NCBI GenBank assembly: GCA_017476965.1
Contig: JAFUXX010000260.1
Span: forward strand, 1 to 11,653
Direction of reading: 5' to 3'
From: Kiritimatiellia bacterium
GTDB lineage: Bacteria; Verrucomicrobiota; Kiritimatiellia; RFP12; UBA3636
Length of the DNA stretch: 11,653 nucleotides
Both the position numbers and the translations under genes were made by a program. Under the pieces are notes generated by a model that saw only the letters and a list, made by a program, of their open reading frames with translations, was not told where the DNA came from and did not search any database. Below are positions 1-7,260 of the stretch, one piece after another. Position 1 is the first letter of the stretch. Each line of letters starts with the position of its first letter.

Positions 1-927
1 CGGCGCGAGGAGGACTGCGAGCCGCAGCACGTTTTCCTGCACGAAGCGCGGGTCGCGGCGGTTGGCGGTTTCGAGCGAAGCGAACCTGGCGTCGAGCGCG
101 GCAAGGTAGCGCCACAGCGGGGCCTTGGCGCCGCCAGTGCGGTCCACCTGCGCCGCCACTTCGGGGACGAGATGCTCCATGAGGCCGCCGGTCCACAACC
201 TGCGGAACGCCTCTTCGGATTTGCAGAACGTGAAGAGCCGCAGGAGCTCCTCGAACAGCCGCGGACGGGACGCGGCGGAGAGTTCTCCGGCGTGGCGGCG
301 GATCGCCTTTTCGGAATCGGAGTGGATGGAAAAGCCGAGGCGCGAAGAGAGGCGCACCGCCCGGAGCATGCGCACCGGATCCTCGCGGAAGCGCACGTTG
401 GGGTCGCCGATGCAGCGCAGCGTCTTCTTGTGCAGGTCGCGGAGGCCGCCCACGTAGTCGATCACGCGGTCGCCGTCGGGATCGTAGAAGAGCGCGTTCA
501 CCGTGAAATCGCGGCGGAGGGCGTCCTCCTCCGGAGTGCCGAACGCGTTGTCGTCCGACTGGTACAGCGCGCCCTCGCGGTCGTTGCGGCCGACAGATTC
601 GGGAGTGTCGGGCTCCGGATCGCGGCGGAAGGTCGCGGTCTCGATCTGCTTCTCGCCGAAGCAGACGAGCACGAGGCGAAAGCGGCGGCCGATGATGAAC
701 GCCTGGCGCCGGAAAATCGCCTTGATGTCGCGCGGACGGGCGTCCGTCGCGACGTCGAAGTCCTTGGGCTTGCGCCCGAGCAGGATGTCGCGGACCCCGC
801 CGCCGACGAGGTAGGCCGTGAACCCGGCCGCGGAGAGCCGGTGTATCACTTCGAGCGCGTCGGGATCGATGTCGCGCGGAGAGATGCGGTGCGGGTCCGC
901 CCTGCGGAAACGGTCTAGAAACGACAT
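1..927 (-). CDS. pcnB: Poly(A) polymerase / CCA-adding nucleotidyltransferase family protein (PcnB-like), 3' part outside the window
   Basis: Template-independent RNA nucleotidyltransferase; PcnB adds 3' poly(A) tails that promote RNA decay, and close relatives add CCA to tRNA. The first 309 residues are visible, starting MSFLDRFRRADPHRIS. The opening HRISPRDIDPDAL (about residues 13-25) resembles the segment just before the PcnB head domain. The head follows: LVGGGVRDILLGR (40-52) and the metal-binding DFDVATDA (57-64), then IGRRFRLVLVCFG (79-91), RRDFTVNALFYD (138-149, with its NAL motif) and the RNA-binding linker FREDPVRMLRAVRLSSRLGF (180-199). The start is fixed by AGGGAGG at 938-944, ten bases upstream and overlapping the aspC stop. 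It is the last visible gene of the ndk-aspC-pcnB set and runs off the left edge. The HRIS-RDID lead-in favours PcnB over a CCA enzyme, but the discriminating C-terminal region is only partly seen. Confidence 0.88.
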   Translation of the reverse strand, partial: MSFLDRFRRADPHRISPRDIDPDALEVIHRLSAAGFTAYLVGGGVRDILLGRKPKDFDVATDARPRDIKAIFRRQAFIIGRRFRLVLVCFGEKQIETATFRRDPEPDTPESVGRNDREGALYQSDDNAFGTPEEDALRRDFTVNALFYDPDGDRVIDYVGGLRDLHKKTLRCIGDPNVRFREDPVRMLRAVRLSSRLGFSIHSDSEKAIRRHAGELSAASRPRLFEELLRLFTFCKSEEAFRRLWTGGLMEHLVPEVAAQVDRTGGAKAPLWRYLAALDARFASLETANRRDPRFVQENVLRLAVLLAP

Positions 928-937
928 GCGGCGCGGG

Positions 938-945
938 CCTCCCTA
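938..945 (-). promoter_or_regulatory. Strong Shine-Dalgarno of pcnB overlapping the aspC stop codon
   Basis: On the minus strand the TAG stop of aspC (945-943) is part of TAGGGAGG, a near-perfect anti-16S complement placed 10 bases before the pcnB ATG. Ribosomes ending aspC would sit on the pcnB initiation region, so the two genes are probably translationally linked. Confidence 0.7.
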
Positions 946-2136
946 GGCGCCTTTCGCCGCCCGGAGGCGGGCGCAGAACTTCGCCACGCGGGCGATGCCC
1001 TCTTCGATCGTTTCGGTCGAACAGGCGTACGAGAAGCGGACGCACCCGTCGTCGCCGAACGGAAGGCCCGGCACCGCCGCGACCGATTCCTCGCGCAGCA
1101 GGCGCGAGCAGAACTCCACCGACCCGACCCCGAACGACGAAACGTCGGGGAACACGTAGAACGCGCCCTCGGGCTTGGAGAGCGACACGCCTTCGATCTT
1201 GGAGAGCAGCGAGTAGATGAGCTCGGCTCGCGCGGCGAAAGCCTTGAGCATGGGCTGCACCGCGCGCTCGGCCTCCGGATCCTCCAGCGCGGCGAGCGCC
1301 GCGTACTGGGCCGGGGTGCAGGGGTTCGACGCGAGGTGGCTCTGGCACGTGGCCATGAGCGAAGCGACGCGCGCGGGCGCGCCGGCGTAGCCGATGCGCC
1401 AGCCCGTCATCGCGTACGCCTTGGAGCAGCCGTTCACCGTCACGGTGCGCTCGCGCAGCTCGGGCGAAAGCGACGCCACGGAAACGAAAGGAGCGCCGGT
1501 GTAGACCATGCGCTCGTACATTTCGTCGGCCACGATCCAGAGGCCGAGCCGCAAGGCCGCTTCGCCGACGGCGCGCAGCTCCTCGCCGGAATACACGGCG
1601 CCGGTCGGATTCGACGGGTAGTTGAGCACCAGCGCCTTCGCGCGGCCGCCGGCCGCCGCGACGGCCTTTTCGAGCGACGCTGGCGTGACCTTCCAGCCGT
1701 CCGCCGCCTTGGTGGGAACGAAAACCGGTTCGCCGCCCGCGATGCGCACCATCTCCGGGTACGAAAGCCAGTACGGAGAAGGGATCAGCACGGCGTCGCC
1801 TCGCTCGAGCAGCGCCTGGAAAGCGTAGCAGAGCGACTGCTTGCCGCCGGAGGAGACGAGGATTTCCGTCGCGGGATCGTACGAAATGCCGTTCTTCTCG
1901 GCGAACTTGCGGGCGACCGCGGCGCAAAGCCCGGGCATTCCCCGCGCGGCGGTGTACTTCGTCTTGCCCTCGGCTATCGCGCGGCAGGCGGCGTCCTTCA
2001 CGACCTGCGGAGTGTCGAAATCGGGTTCCCCCGCGGCGAAGGAATGCACGCGCACGCCCTGCGCGGCCATTTCCCTTGCCTGGGCGGCGATCGCAAGCGT
2101 GGCAGAAGGCTTGATCGCCGCAACGATGCTATTCAT
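943..2136 (-). CDS. aspC: Pyridoxal-phosphate aminotransferase, aspartate aminotransferase family (Thermus-type AspC)
   Basis: Class I fold-type I aminotransferase, most likely moving an amino group between aspartate (possibly also prephenate/arogenate) and 2-oxoglutarate in the cytoplasm. The 397-residue product has the full motif set: substrate-side AAGEPDFDTP (34-43), SSGGKQ (95-100), SPYWLSYPEMV (120-130), YPSNPTG with Asn176, VADEMYE with Asp204 binding the pyridine nitrogen, CSKAYAMTGWRIGY with the PLP Schiff-base Lys239, and Arg367 in CVRFSY for the alpha-carboxylate. The overall pattern, notably KPSATLAIAAQA and the SYPEMVR block, is like the Thermus thermophilus enzyme rather than E. 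coli AspC. The start chosen is MNSIV (ATG at 2136-2134), because the 31 residues in frame upstream are an Arg-rich shadow of ndk. It overlaps the ndk end by 8 bases, so coupling is likely. Exact substrate preference cannot be read from sequence. Confidence 0.9.
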   Translation of the reverse strand: MNSIVAAIKPSATLAIAAQAREMAAQGVRVHSFAAGEPDFDTPQVVKDAACRAIAEGKTKYTAARGMPGLCAAVARKFAEKNGISYDPATEILVSSGGKQSLCYAFQALLERGDAVLIPSPYWLSYPEMVRIAGGEPVFVPTKAADGWKVTPASLEKAVAAAGGRAKALVLNYPSNPTGAVYSGEELRAVGEAALRLGLWIVADEMYERMVYTGAPFVSVASLSPELRERTVTVNGCSKAYAMTGWRIGYAGAPARVASLMATCQSHLASNPCTPAQYAALAALEDPEAERAVQPMLKAFAARAELIYSLLSKIEGVSLSKPEGAFYVFPDVSSFGVGSVEFCSRLLREESVAAVPGLPFGDDGCVRFSYACSTETIEEGIARVAKFCARLRAAKGA

Positions 2137-3280
2137 GGCAGTATTTCTTGATGTAGGGCGAAAGGTTGTCGCCCTCGATGTCGATGATCGCCATTTCGCG
2201 GGCCGCGTTCTCCGGCGAATCGGACGCATGGGCCGCGTTGACCATGATGTTGGTGCCGAACTCGCGGCGGACGGAGCCGGGGCGGGCCTTGCTCGGGTCG
2301 GTGGCGCCGAGGATGTCGCGGATCGCGGCGACCGCGCCCTCGCCCTCGTACACGAGGCCGAGGCATTCGGCGCCGGCGCGGCCGGCCTTTTCCTCTTCGG
2401 GCACGGAGGAGGGGCGGAAGCCCGTCATGAACTCCACGATGTCCTCGAACTGGTGCTTGGCGAACGTCGGGGCGAGCGTTTCGCAGAGCGGGCGGACCGC
2501 TTCCTCCGAAACTTCGAAGCCGAGCTCGCGGGCGACGGCAACCGCGACGCGGCGCGCGCCGAACGACGGGAACTTGGCCGTGAGGGAGTCCACGACCGGC
2601 CCGTAGAACCGCTCGGCCTGCGCGACGGTCATGGAGAACTTCTTCACGCAGACGATGTGGAGCCCGGCGGACGAAAGCAGGTCGACGATGTTGCCGGCGC
2701 GCAGGGACGGGCGCTGGAAGTTGTCGGGCTTGAGCATGACGAGCGTGCGCTCGACGCCCGGCTCGCCGAAGTGGGAATTCACGATCCCGCTGTCCTCGAT
2801 GTGCTTGAGCAGGATCTTGAGCGTGCGCACCGCGAACGGGCGGGTCGGGGCCACGAGGACCGCGGGCTCGAAGTACGAGACGCGCCCGGATTCGTCGAGG
2901 ATGTAGTCGCCGTACGTTTCGCGGACGGTCTGGCCGCCGCCCCAGCGCATCGTGAGCGAGCCGGTGACGTCCCAGATCTTCTGGATCGCGTCTTCGCCCT
3001 CGAAAAGCAGGCAGAGGGCGCGGTGCGGGCGGCCGGTGTCCTTCTTCGGCGAATATTCGCGGCGGATGTAGTCCGCGAGGAGGCGGTCGATGTCCGGCCG
3101 CTGGTCGGTGCGGTCGAGAACCGCCTGGCAGTATTCGTCCACCAGCGCCTGCGACGCGCCGAACATCCGCGCGGCGACGAGTTTGAGATCGGTCCGGCTC
3201 AGGTAGCGCGCGAGGACGCCGCCGAGGCGCGACTTGCGGATCGTGTAGGGATTTACGAGAACGTATGCGATTTCTTTCAT
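2129..3280 (-). CDS. ndk: Double-length nucleoside diphosphate kinase: degenerate N-terminal NDK-like half plus complete C-terminal NDK domain
   Basis: NDK transfers the gamma phosphate between nucleoside tri- and diphosphates through a phosphohistidine. The 383-residue product is over twice the usual ~140. The C-terminal half (about 177-368) keeps the signature: VERTLVMLKPD with Lys184, ATDPSKARPGSVRREFG (Arg338/Arg339), then Asn348 and the catalytic His351 in NAAHASDSPENAAREMA. It carries a ~50-residue insertion between ERFYGPVV (about 223-230) and FEDIVEFMTG (278-287). The N-terminal half (1-145) follows the same plan (AYVLVNPYTIRKSRLGGVL; ALCLLFEGEDAI; GQTVRETYGDYI) but has Asn-Pro where Lys-Pro is expected and YFEPAVLVAP where the His segment should be, so it looks inactive. 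The start MKEIAYVL lies at the first NDK beta strand; the 16 residues upstream overlap the promoter. It is first in the ndk-aspC-pcnB unit. Confidence 0.85.
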   Translation of the reverse strand: MKEIAYVLVNPYTIRKSRLGGVLARYLSRTDLKLVAARMFGASQALVDEYCQAVLDRTDQRPDIDRLLADYIRREYSPKKDTGRPHRALCLLFEGEDAIQKIWDVTGSLTMRWGGGQTVRETYGDYILDESGRVSYFEPAVLVAPTRPFAVRTLKILLKHIEDSGIVNSHFGEPGVERTLVMLKPDNFQRPSLRAGNIVDLLSSAGLHIVCVKKFSMTVAQAERFYGPVVDSLTAKFPSFGARRVAVAVARELGFEVSEEAVRPLCETLAPTFAKHQFEDIVEFMTGFRPSSVPEEEKAGRAGAECLGLVYEGEGAVAAIRDILGATDPSKARPGSVRREFGTNIMVNAAHASDSPENAAREMAIIDIEGDNLSPYIKKYCHE

Positions 3281-3491
3281 GGATCGGCCTGTAGGGCGAC
3301 GCGGGGAAGAATAGCGGAATCCGTGCATCCGCGCAAGGACTCCCGCGCGCGCATCGGCCGTATCGCCGCCCCCGCGGGCCCCTCCCCTCCGGTTTGCCGG
3401 AAAATATCGTGCATGTGCGGCATTCTCGCCTCGATTCCAGTCATCCCGTAAATCTCCGCTTTCGCCCAGCCCTCAGGATTCCTGCGGTTTC
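3281..3491. other. Intergenic spacer between ndk and the envelope protein gene
   Basis: The 211 bases hold the candidate ndk promoter at 3308-3336. I found no hairpin followed by a T-run on the minus strand, so no clear terminator for the gene ending at 3492; the only palindromes are short (CCGG-TTTG-CCGG near 3410 and an imperfect one near 3474-3484). No ORF here has convincing coding character. Confidence 0.5.
3308..3336 (-). promoter_or_regulatory. Candidate sigma70-type promoter for ndk-aspC-pcnB
   Basis: Reading the minus strand, TTGCGC (3336-3331) and TATTCT (3313-3308) are separated by exactly 17 bases, putting transcription start near 3301 and leaving about 20 bases of leader before the ndk ATG at 3280. 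The -10 matches 4 of 6 consensus bases and the -35 matches 3 of 6. No strong Shine-Dalgarno precedes the ATG (only AGG). Confidence 0.5.
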
Positions 3492-4745
3492 TCAGCGAAG
3501 CAAATTTGCCGGTTCCCCCGCGGCATCTGGATTTTCCGGCAAGGTTTCAAGCGGTTTCAGCTTGAAAAATTTTGCAAGCGGGCGCCCTTGTTTGCCGGGA
3601 TAAAGAGTTCTGGCACCGCGTTTGTCGTTGATTATGGCGGTGAAACGGAAATCATGGGCTATGGCGGATGGAATGAACGGGAACACCCCGTAGAGCGGCG
3701 GCTCCGATTCGGAATTGCGGATTTTGAAAATCATTGTTTCGTCGTCGGCAATGGGCAGCTCTCCGGAAAGACTCAAATGGTTCGTGTAGCCGGTTTCAGG
3801 TGCCATGGGCGGGAAAGGGCATTCCGAAAAAGGGTTTCTCTTGACGATTCGGGCACCGTTCCCCGTACCGGGAAACGAAATTTCAAAACGTCGCCAAGGA
3901 TGTTTTCCGGAAGAATTCCGCGGATCGTTTTTCACGGTCACGACCATGTCGCAGTTCGTGGAGTCCGCCCCGGTGCCGGATACCAAATCGAATCCGTAGG
4001 AACCCTCGCCGTCGGGAAGCGAAAACTCCGATTGATAGACGATTGAAGCACGATCCAAAGGCTTTTTCGGCAACTGGACCTTTATCGTCGGATTCCAGGG
4101 CAGCCATCTGCCTTCCGCGGCGCACTTGAATTCGGGCACGAAGAGCCAATGCCACAACGACATGTGGAAATAACCGTTTTTGTCGATTTCCACGTGGATT
4201 TCTCCGGTACCGTTGCCTTCGATGGTGGCGATGCCATCGTCGCCGGTACACGCGGAAAAAACTTCGCTGTCCTTTCTTCCCAGCGCGACAATGGCAACTT
4301 CGGCCCCCGCTATCGGAGCGTCGTTTTCATCGACGACCAGAAATGAAAGTTTGAATTCCGCTCCTTGTGTCTCCGCTTTTTCGACATCCGGCGAAAGGGG
4401 CCGGGGGGCGTTCACGGCTTCCAGTCCGCGCTCGTAATCGAAATACACCGACCTCTGCCCGTTTTTCAAGACCGGAAATGGCGAAGCCGCGCTTCGGCGG
4501 ACGCCGGTACGTCCGTCCTGCCGTCCCAAGTCCTCCAAGACTTCCACTGTGCGTACTCCGTCCGTCGGGACGATGGTGGCCGTTGTTGCGTCCGTTTCCA
4601 TTCCTTCGCCGTTGCAGGCATCGGTCGAAACTGAAGGCTTGGCCTCCTTGACCGGACAACGGTTTTGCCCGACTCCTGTCGCCAAAATGGCGAAAGCAAT
4701 CGCAAGAATGGCGGCAAATGCCAAGAATCCAAACTTTTCATTCAT
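3492..4745 (-). CDS. Envelope-anchored protein of unknown function with a carboxypeptidase-regulatory/Ig-like domain
   Basis: The 417-residue product is not recognised by name. Residues 5-24 (FGFLAFAAILAIAFAILATG) form one hydrophobic segment after a short charged N-terminus, so it is probably membrane-anchored with the rest outside; Cys30 does not sit in a good lipobox. A low-complexity linker (about 35-125) follows. Residues 131-192 (EFKLSFLVVDENDAPIAGAEVAIVAL... then DGIATIEG and EIHVEIDKNGY) read as a carboxypeptidase-regulatory or Ig-like beta-sandwich, typical of extracellular proteins. The C-terminal 230 residues are rich in beta-strand patterns (YGFDLVSGTGADSTNCD, RRFEISFPGTGNG) without a known catalytic motif. 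The ATG at 4745 is preferred to a TTG six bases upstream; neither has a good Shine-Dalgarno. G+C is visibly lower than in the flanking genes, which suggests transfer or relaxed selection. Function is open. Confidence 0.72.
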   Translation of the reverse strand: MNEKFGFLAFAAILAIAFAILATGVGQNRCPVKEAKPSVSTDACNGEGMETDATTATIVPTDGVRTVEVLEDLGRQDGRTGVRRSAASPFPVLKNGQRSVYFDYERGLEAVNAPRPLSPDVEKAETQGAEFKLSFLVVDENDAPIAGAEVAIVALGRKDSEVFSACTGDDGIATIEGNGTGEIHVEIDKNGYFHMSLWHWLFVPEFKCAAEGRWLPWNPTIKVQLPKKPLDRASIVYQSEFSLPDGEGSYGFDLVSGTGADSTNCDMVVTVKNDPRNSSGKHPWRRFEISFPGTGNGARIVKRNPFSECPFPPMAPETGYTNHLSLSGELPIADDETMIFKIRNSESEPPLYGVFPFIPSAIAHDFRFTAIINDKRGARTLYPGKQGRPLAKFFKLKPLETLPENPDAAGEPANLLR

Positions 4746-4821
4746 CGTCAAGAATCTCGGACAGTGCTTCGAAAAGAGGGTTGGCGTCGGCGATCGACGG
4801 ATTCAATCCTACAACCGCCAT
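4738..4821 (-). CDS. Possible 27-residue small ORF overlapping the start of the envelope protein gene
   Basis: An ATG at 4821 opens a 27-codon frame (begins MAVVGLNPSIADAN, ends ALSEILDDE) whose TGA (4740-4738) overlaps the next ATG (4745) by 8 bases, the same kind of overlap seen between ndk and aspC. The peptide is unusually acidic at its end and reads more like protein than random sequence. Against it: no Shine-Dalgarno, an in-frame stop just upstream, and a candidate promoter at 4806-4834 whose start site would lie inside it. It could be a leader peptide or the remnant of a longer gene. Confidence 0.25.
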   Translation of the reverse strand: MAVVGLNPSIADANPLFEALSEILDDE

Positions 4822-4834
4822 TTGCACAATTCAA
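4806..4834 (-). promoter_or_regulatory. Candidate promoter for the envelope protein gene
   Basis: On the minus strand TTGAAT (4834-4829) and TAGGAT (4811-4806) are 17 bases apart, each matching 4 of 6 consensus bases. Transcription would begin near 4799, giving a leader of about 54 bases before the ATG at 4745. It lies in locally A+T-richer DNA. Confidence 0.35.
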
Positions 4835-5056
4835 GGCAAAATTCGATGCAACAGGACGGCGCGCCGCGGTCGTGGCTCGCACGGGCGAACGCACCCGGAT
4901 TGTGGCGCTTGCCGGACGGATAGGCGCGGTTGCTTCCGCGTTCCGCTGGAGGTTTTCCGCGGGCAGGTTCCGCCCGCGCGGACGGGGCCGGGCGGCACGG
5001 GAAAAGCGCCTTTCAAGCGGCAAACCCGGGAAATTCCGCGCGGGCGAAAAAAACGG
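4835..5056. other. Gene-free spacer between divergent units
   Basis: This stretch separates the minus-strand envelope gene from the plus-strand tRNA unit. It contains one clean small inverted repeat, CGCGGGC (4958-4964) and GCCCGCG (4972-4978) with a 7-base loop, not followed by a T-run on either strand. Frames that stay open across it are Arg/Pro/Gly-rich with no family resemblance. I see nothing else to annotate. Confidence 0.45.
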
Positions 5057-5085
5057 TTGACACGGCACCCCCGAATCGCTATCCT
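5057..5085 (+). promoter_or_regulatory. Sigma70-type promoter of the tRNA-Val gene
   Basis: TTGACA (5057-5062) is a perfect -35 and TATCCT (5080-5085) matches 4 of 6 bases of the -10, with a 17-base spacer. A run of seven A bases (5047-5053) just upstream could act as an UP element. Transcription would begin near 5092, about 30 bases before the tRNA. This is the best promoter in the window and supports a housekeeping sigma factor with standard spacing in this organism. Confidence 0.8.
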
Positions 5086-5121
5086 TCTCCGCGTTTCCGG
5101 TGCTGAGCATCGCGACGTTCC

Positions 5122-5198
5122 GGGGGATTAGCTCAGTTGGTTAGAGCGTTTGCTTGACATGCAAAAGGTCGGTGGTCCGAGTCCACTATCTCCCACCA
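5122..5198 (+). tRNA. tRNA-Val (anticodon GAC)
   Basis: A full cloverleaf folds. The acceptor stem is GGGGGAT (5122-5128) with ATCTCCC (5188-5194), one G-U pair, then discriminator A and an encoded CCA (5196-5198). The D arm is GCTC/GAGC (5131-5147), the anticodon stem TTTGC/GCAAA (5149-5153, 5161-5165), and the loop TTGACAT places GAC at 5156-5158, reading GUC and GUU valine codons. The variable loop is 5 bases. The T arm is GGTGG/CCACT with loop TCCGAGT, slightly off the usual TTCGANT. It has its own promoter upstream and a terminator hairpin directly downstream, so it is mainly a single-gene transcript. Confidence 0.96.
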
Positions 5199-5204
5199 GT
5201 TCCA

Positions 5205-5243
5205 CGCGCCGGGCGGCCCGTTGCCGTCCGGCGCGCGTCTTTT
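5205..5243 (+). terminator. Intrinsic terminator after tRNA-Val
   Basis: CGCGCCGGGCGGC (5205-5217) pairs with GCCGTCCGGCGCG (5223-5235) over 13 base pairs with one G-U pair and a 5-base loop (CCGTT), followed by CGTCTTTT. The stem is very stable and begins six bases after the tRNA CCA end. It lies between the tRNA and purB, so either purB has a separate promoter or some read-through feeds it. Confidence 0.75.
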
Positions 5244-5289
5244 CCGGGAACAAGGCGGCGCTCCGCGCCAACAACGACAAACGACAGCC

Positions 5290-6597
5290 ATGATCGACCG
5301 ATACTCGCGCCCCGAAATGGCGTCCATCTGGACGCTCGACCACAAGTTCCACGTCTGGCTGGACGTGGAGATCGCCGCGACCGAGGCATGGGAAATCCTC
5401 GGCAAGGTGCCCAAAGGCGTCGCCGAACGGATGCGCCGCAACGCCCGCTTCACGGTCGCCGAAATCGAAGAGCTCGAAAAGAGCACGCACCACGACGTGG
5501 TCGCCTTCACGCGCACCGTCGCGAAGAGCCTCGGCGAAGACTCCAAGTGGCTCCACTACGGCCTCACTTCCACCGACGTGGTGGACACCGCGTACGCCGT
5601 GAACATCCGCCACGCGATGGAAATCCTGATTGCGGACTGCAAGAAGCTGCTCGCCACGCTCGAAACGCAGGCCCTGCGCTGGAAGGACCAGCCCGTCATG
5701 GGCCGCACGCACGGCGTGCACGCGGAGCCCACGACCTTCGGGATGAAGTTCCTGCTCTGGCACAGCGACATGCGCCGCGCGCTCCGCAGGCTCGAAACCG
5801 CCGCCGAAACGATGCGCGTCGGCAAGCTCAGCGGCGCGGTCGGCAACTACGGCAACATCGACCCGTTCGTCGAAAAGCACGTCTGCGAAAAGCTCGGTCT
5901 CGTGCCCGCCTCGGTTTCGACGCAGGTCCTGCAGCGCGACCGCCACGCGGAACTCATGTGCGCGATCGCGATCACCGGCGCGAACCTCGAAAAGATCGCG
6001 ACCGAAGTGCGCCACTGCCAGCGCACCGAGCTGCGCGAAGCGGAAGAGCCGTTCGGAAAGGGGCAGAAGGGGTCGTCCACCATGCCCCACAAGCGCAACC
6101 CGGTGAAGAGCGAAAACGTGTGCGGCCTCGCGCGCGTGCTCCGCGGATACGCGGTCACGGCGATGGAGGACGTCGCGCTCTGGCACGAGCGAGACATCTC
6201 CCACTCCTCGGCCGAGCGCGTGATAATACCGGACGGCACCACGCTGCTCGACTACATGTTCGAGCGCGTGGACTTCATCCTCTCCGGCCTGCTCGTCCAC
6301 CCGGAGAACATGCAGCGCTCGATGGACATGAGCCACAACCTCGTGTACGCCCAGCGCGTGATGCTCGCGCTCGTCGAACGCGGCCTCCTGCGCGAAACCG
6401 CGTACGACCTCGTGCAGCGCCTCGCGATGCAGTCGTGGGCCGAGGAGCGCGACTACAAGGAACTGCTCGCCGGCGACCCCGAAGTGGCGTCCCACCTCTC
6501 GCAGGCCGACCTCGACGCCATCTGCCGCCCCGAAAACTCCTTCACGCACATCGGCGAAATCTTCGCCCGCGAACTCGGCCCCGATCCCGTCGGCTAG
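5290..6597 (+). CDS. purB: Adenylosuccinate lyase
   Basis: Cytoplasmic enzyme acting twice in purine metabolism: it splits SAICAR to AICAR plus fumarate in IMP synthesis, and adenylosuccinate to AMP plus fumarate. The 435-residue length is normal. Features of the fumarase/aspartase superfamily are all present: the conserved N-terminus MIDRYSRPEMASIW, LTSTDV (92-97), GRTHG with the general-acid His141, and the mobile signature loop GSSTMPHKRNP (261-271) with the catalytic serine. ALWHERDISHSSAER (296-310) and DYMFERV complete the active site. The start is set by the family N-terminus; the 23 in-frame residues upstream come from the terminator region. No Shine-Dalgarno is visible before the ATG and I cannot find a good promoter in the 46 bases after the terminator. 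It ends at a bidirectional terminator. Confidence 0.96.
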   Translation: MIDRYSRPEMASIWTLDHKFHVWLDVEIAATEAWEILGKVPKGVAERMRRNARFTVAEIEELEKSTHHDVVAFTRTVAKSLGEDSKWLHYGLTSTDVVDTAYAVNIRHAMEILIADCKKLLATLETQALRWKDQPVMGRTHGVHAEPTTFGMKFLLWHSDMRRALRRLETAAETMRVGKLSGAVGNYGNIDPFVEKHVCEKLGLVPASVSTQVLQRDRHAELMCAIAITGANLEKIATEVRHCQRTELREAEEPFGKGQKGSSTMPHKRNPVKSENVCGLARVLRGYAVTAMEDVALWHERDISHSSAERVIIPDGTTLLDYMFERVDFILSGLLVHPENMQRSMDMSHNLVYAQRVMLALVERGLLRETAYDLVQRLAMQSWAEERDYKELLAGDPEVASHLSQADLDAICRPENSFTHIGEIFARELGPDPVG

Positions 6598-6614
6598 ACG
6601 CGCGGACGGCCAGA

Positions 6615-6658
6615 CAAAAAAGAAACCGGCGAAGCGTTGCGCTTCGCCGGTTCTTTTT
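6615..6658. terminator. Bidirectional intrinsic terminator between purB and secG
   Basis: AACCGGCGAAGCG (6624-6636) pairs perfectly with CGCTTCGCCGGTT (6640-6652), 13 base pairs with a 3-base loop. CTTTTT follows on the plus strand and the A-run at 6616-6621 supplies T's on the minus strand, so it can stop transcription from both convergent genes. Confidence 0.9.
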
Positions 6659-6676
6659 GAAGCCGTGCCTAGCGGC

Positions 6677-7260
6677 TTACTCGGCGGCAGGAGCCGCGGG
6701 AGCGGCAGGGGCTTCCGGAGCCGCGGGCGCTTCCGGAGCAGGAGCTTCGGGAGCCGCGGGGGATTCAGGAGCAGCAGGAGCCTCGGGTGCCGCAGGCACT
6801 TCCGCCGCAGGGGCTTCCGGAGCGGCAGGCGCTTCGGCCGCAGGCGCTTCGGGAGCTTCCGGCGCGGCAGGCGCTTCCGCCGCCTCGGGCGCAGGCGCTT
6901 CGAGCGCCTCGTCGAGAGCCGCGTTGATTTCCTCCTGCGTGGGCGCGGGCGCGTCCGTGGCGGCCGCGGGCGTTTCGGCCTTGGCCGCAACGGGGATGTC
7001 GCGCTCGGCGACCGAGGCGTTGGACCCGCGCGGCTTGAGCACCGCGAGCACCGTCGTGTTCACGAGGAACACGAAGGCGAGGATCACGGTCGTGCGGGTG
7101 AGGACGTTGCCCATCTGGCCGCCGAAAACGGACTCCGCCGCTCCGCCGCCGAAGGAAAGGCCGACGCCCTGGCCCTTGGAACGCTGGATGAGCACGATGC
7201 CGATGAGCATCAGGCACACGATGGCCTCCAGGGCCATCAGGAGACGGATGACGATGTCTA

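Noticed and set aside
1841..3451. 536-residue open frame on the plus strand across aspC and ndk
   Set aside because: It is antisense to two genes with complete catalytic motifs. Its translation is Ala/Arg/Asp/Val-rich with no family resemblance.
3545..3569. Perfect 8-bp inverted repeat TTTCAAGC / GCTTGAAA
   Set aside because: It lies inside the 3' end of the envelope protein gene (coding KFFKLKPLETL) and has no T-run, so there is no case for a terminator or operator.
4958..4978. 7-bp inverted repeat CGCGGGC / GCCCGCG as a terminator
   Set aside because: There is no T-run on either side and no gene ends nearby; stems this short are expected by chance in such G+C-rich DNA.
5128..6990. 620-residue open frame on the minus strand across tRNA-Val, purB and the secG 3' end
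   Set aside because: It runs antisense to a clear purB and through the tRNA and two terminators, and its start is an Arg/Pro/Leu low-complexity shadow of the secG tail repeat. Long antisense frames are expected at this G+C content.
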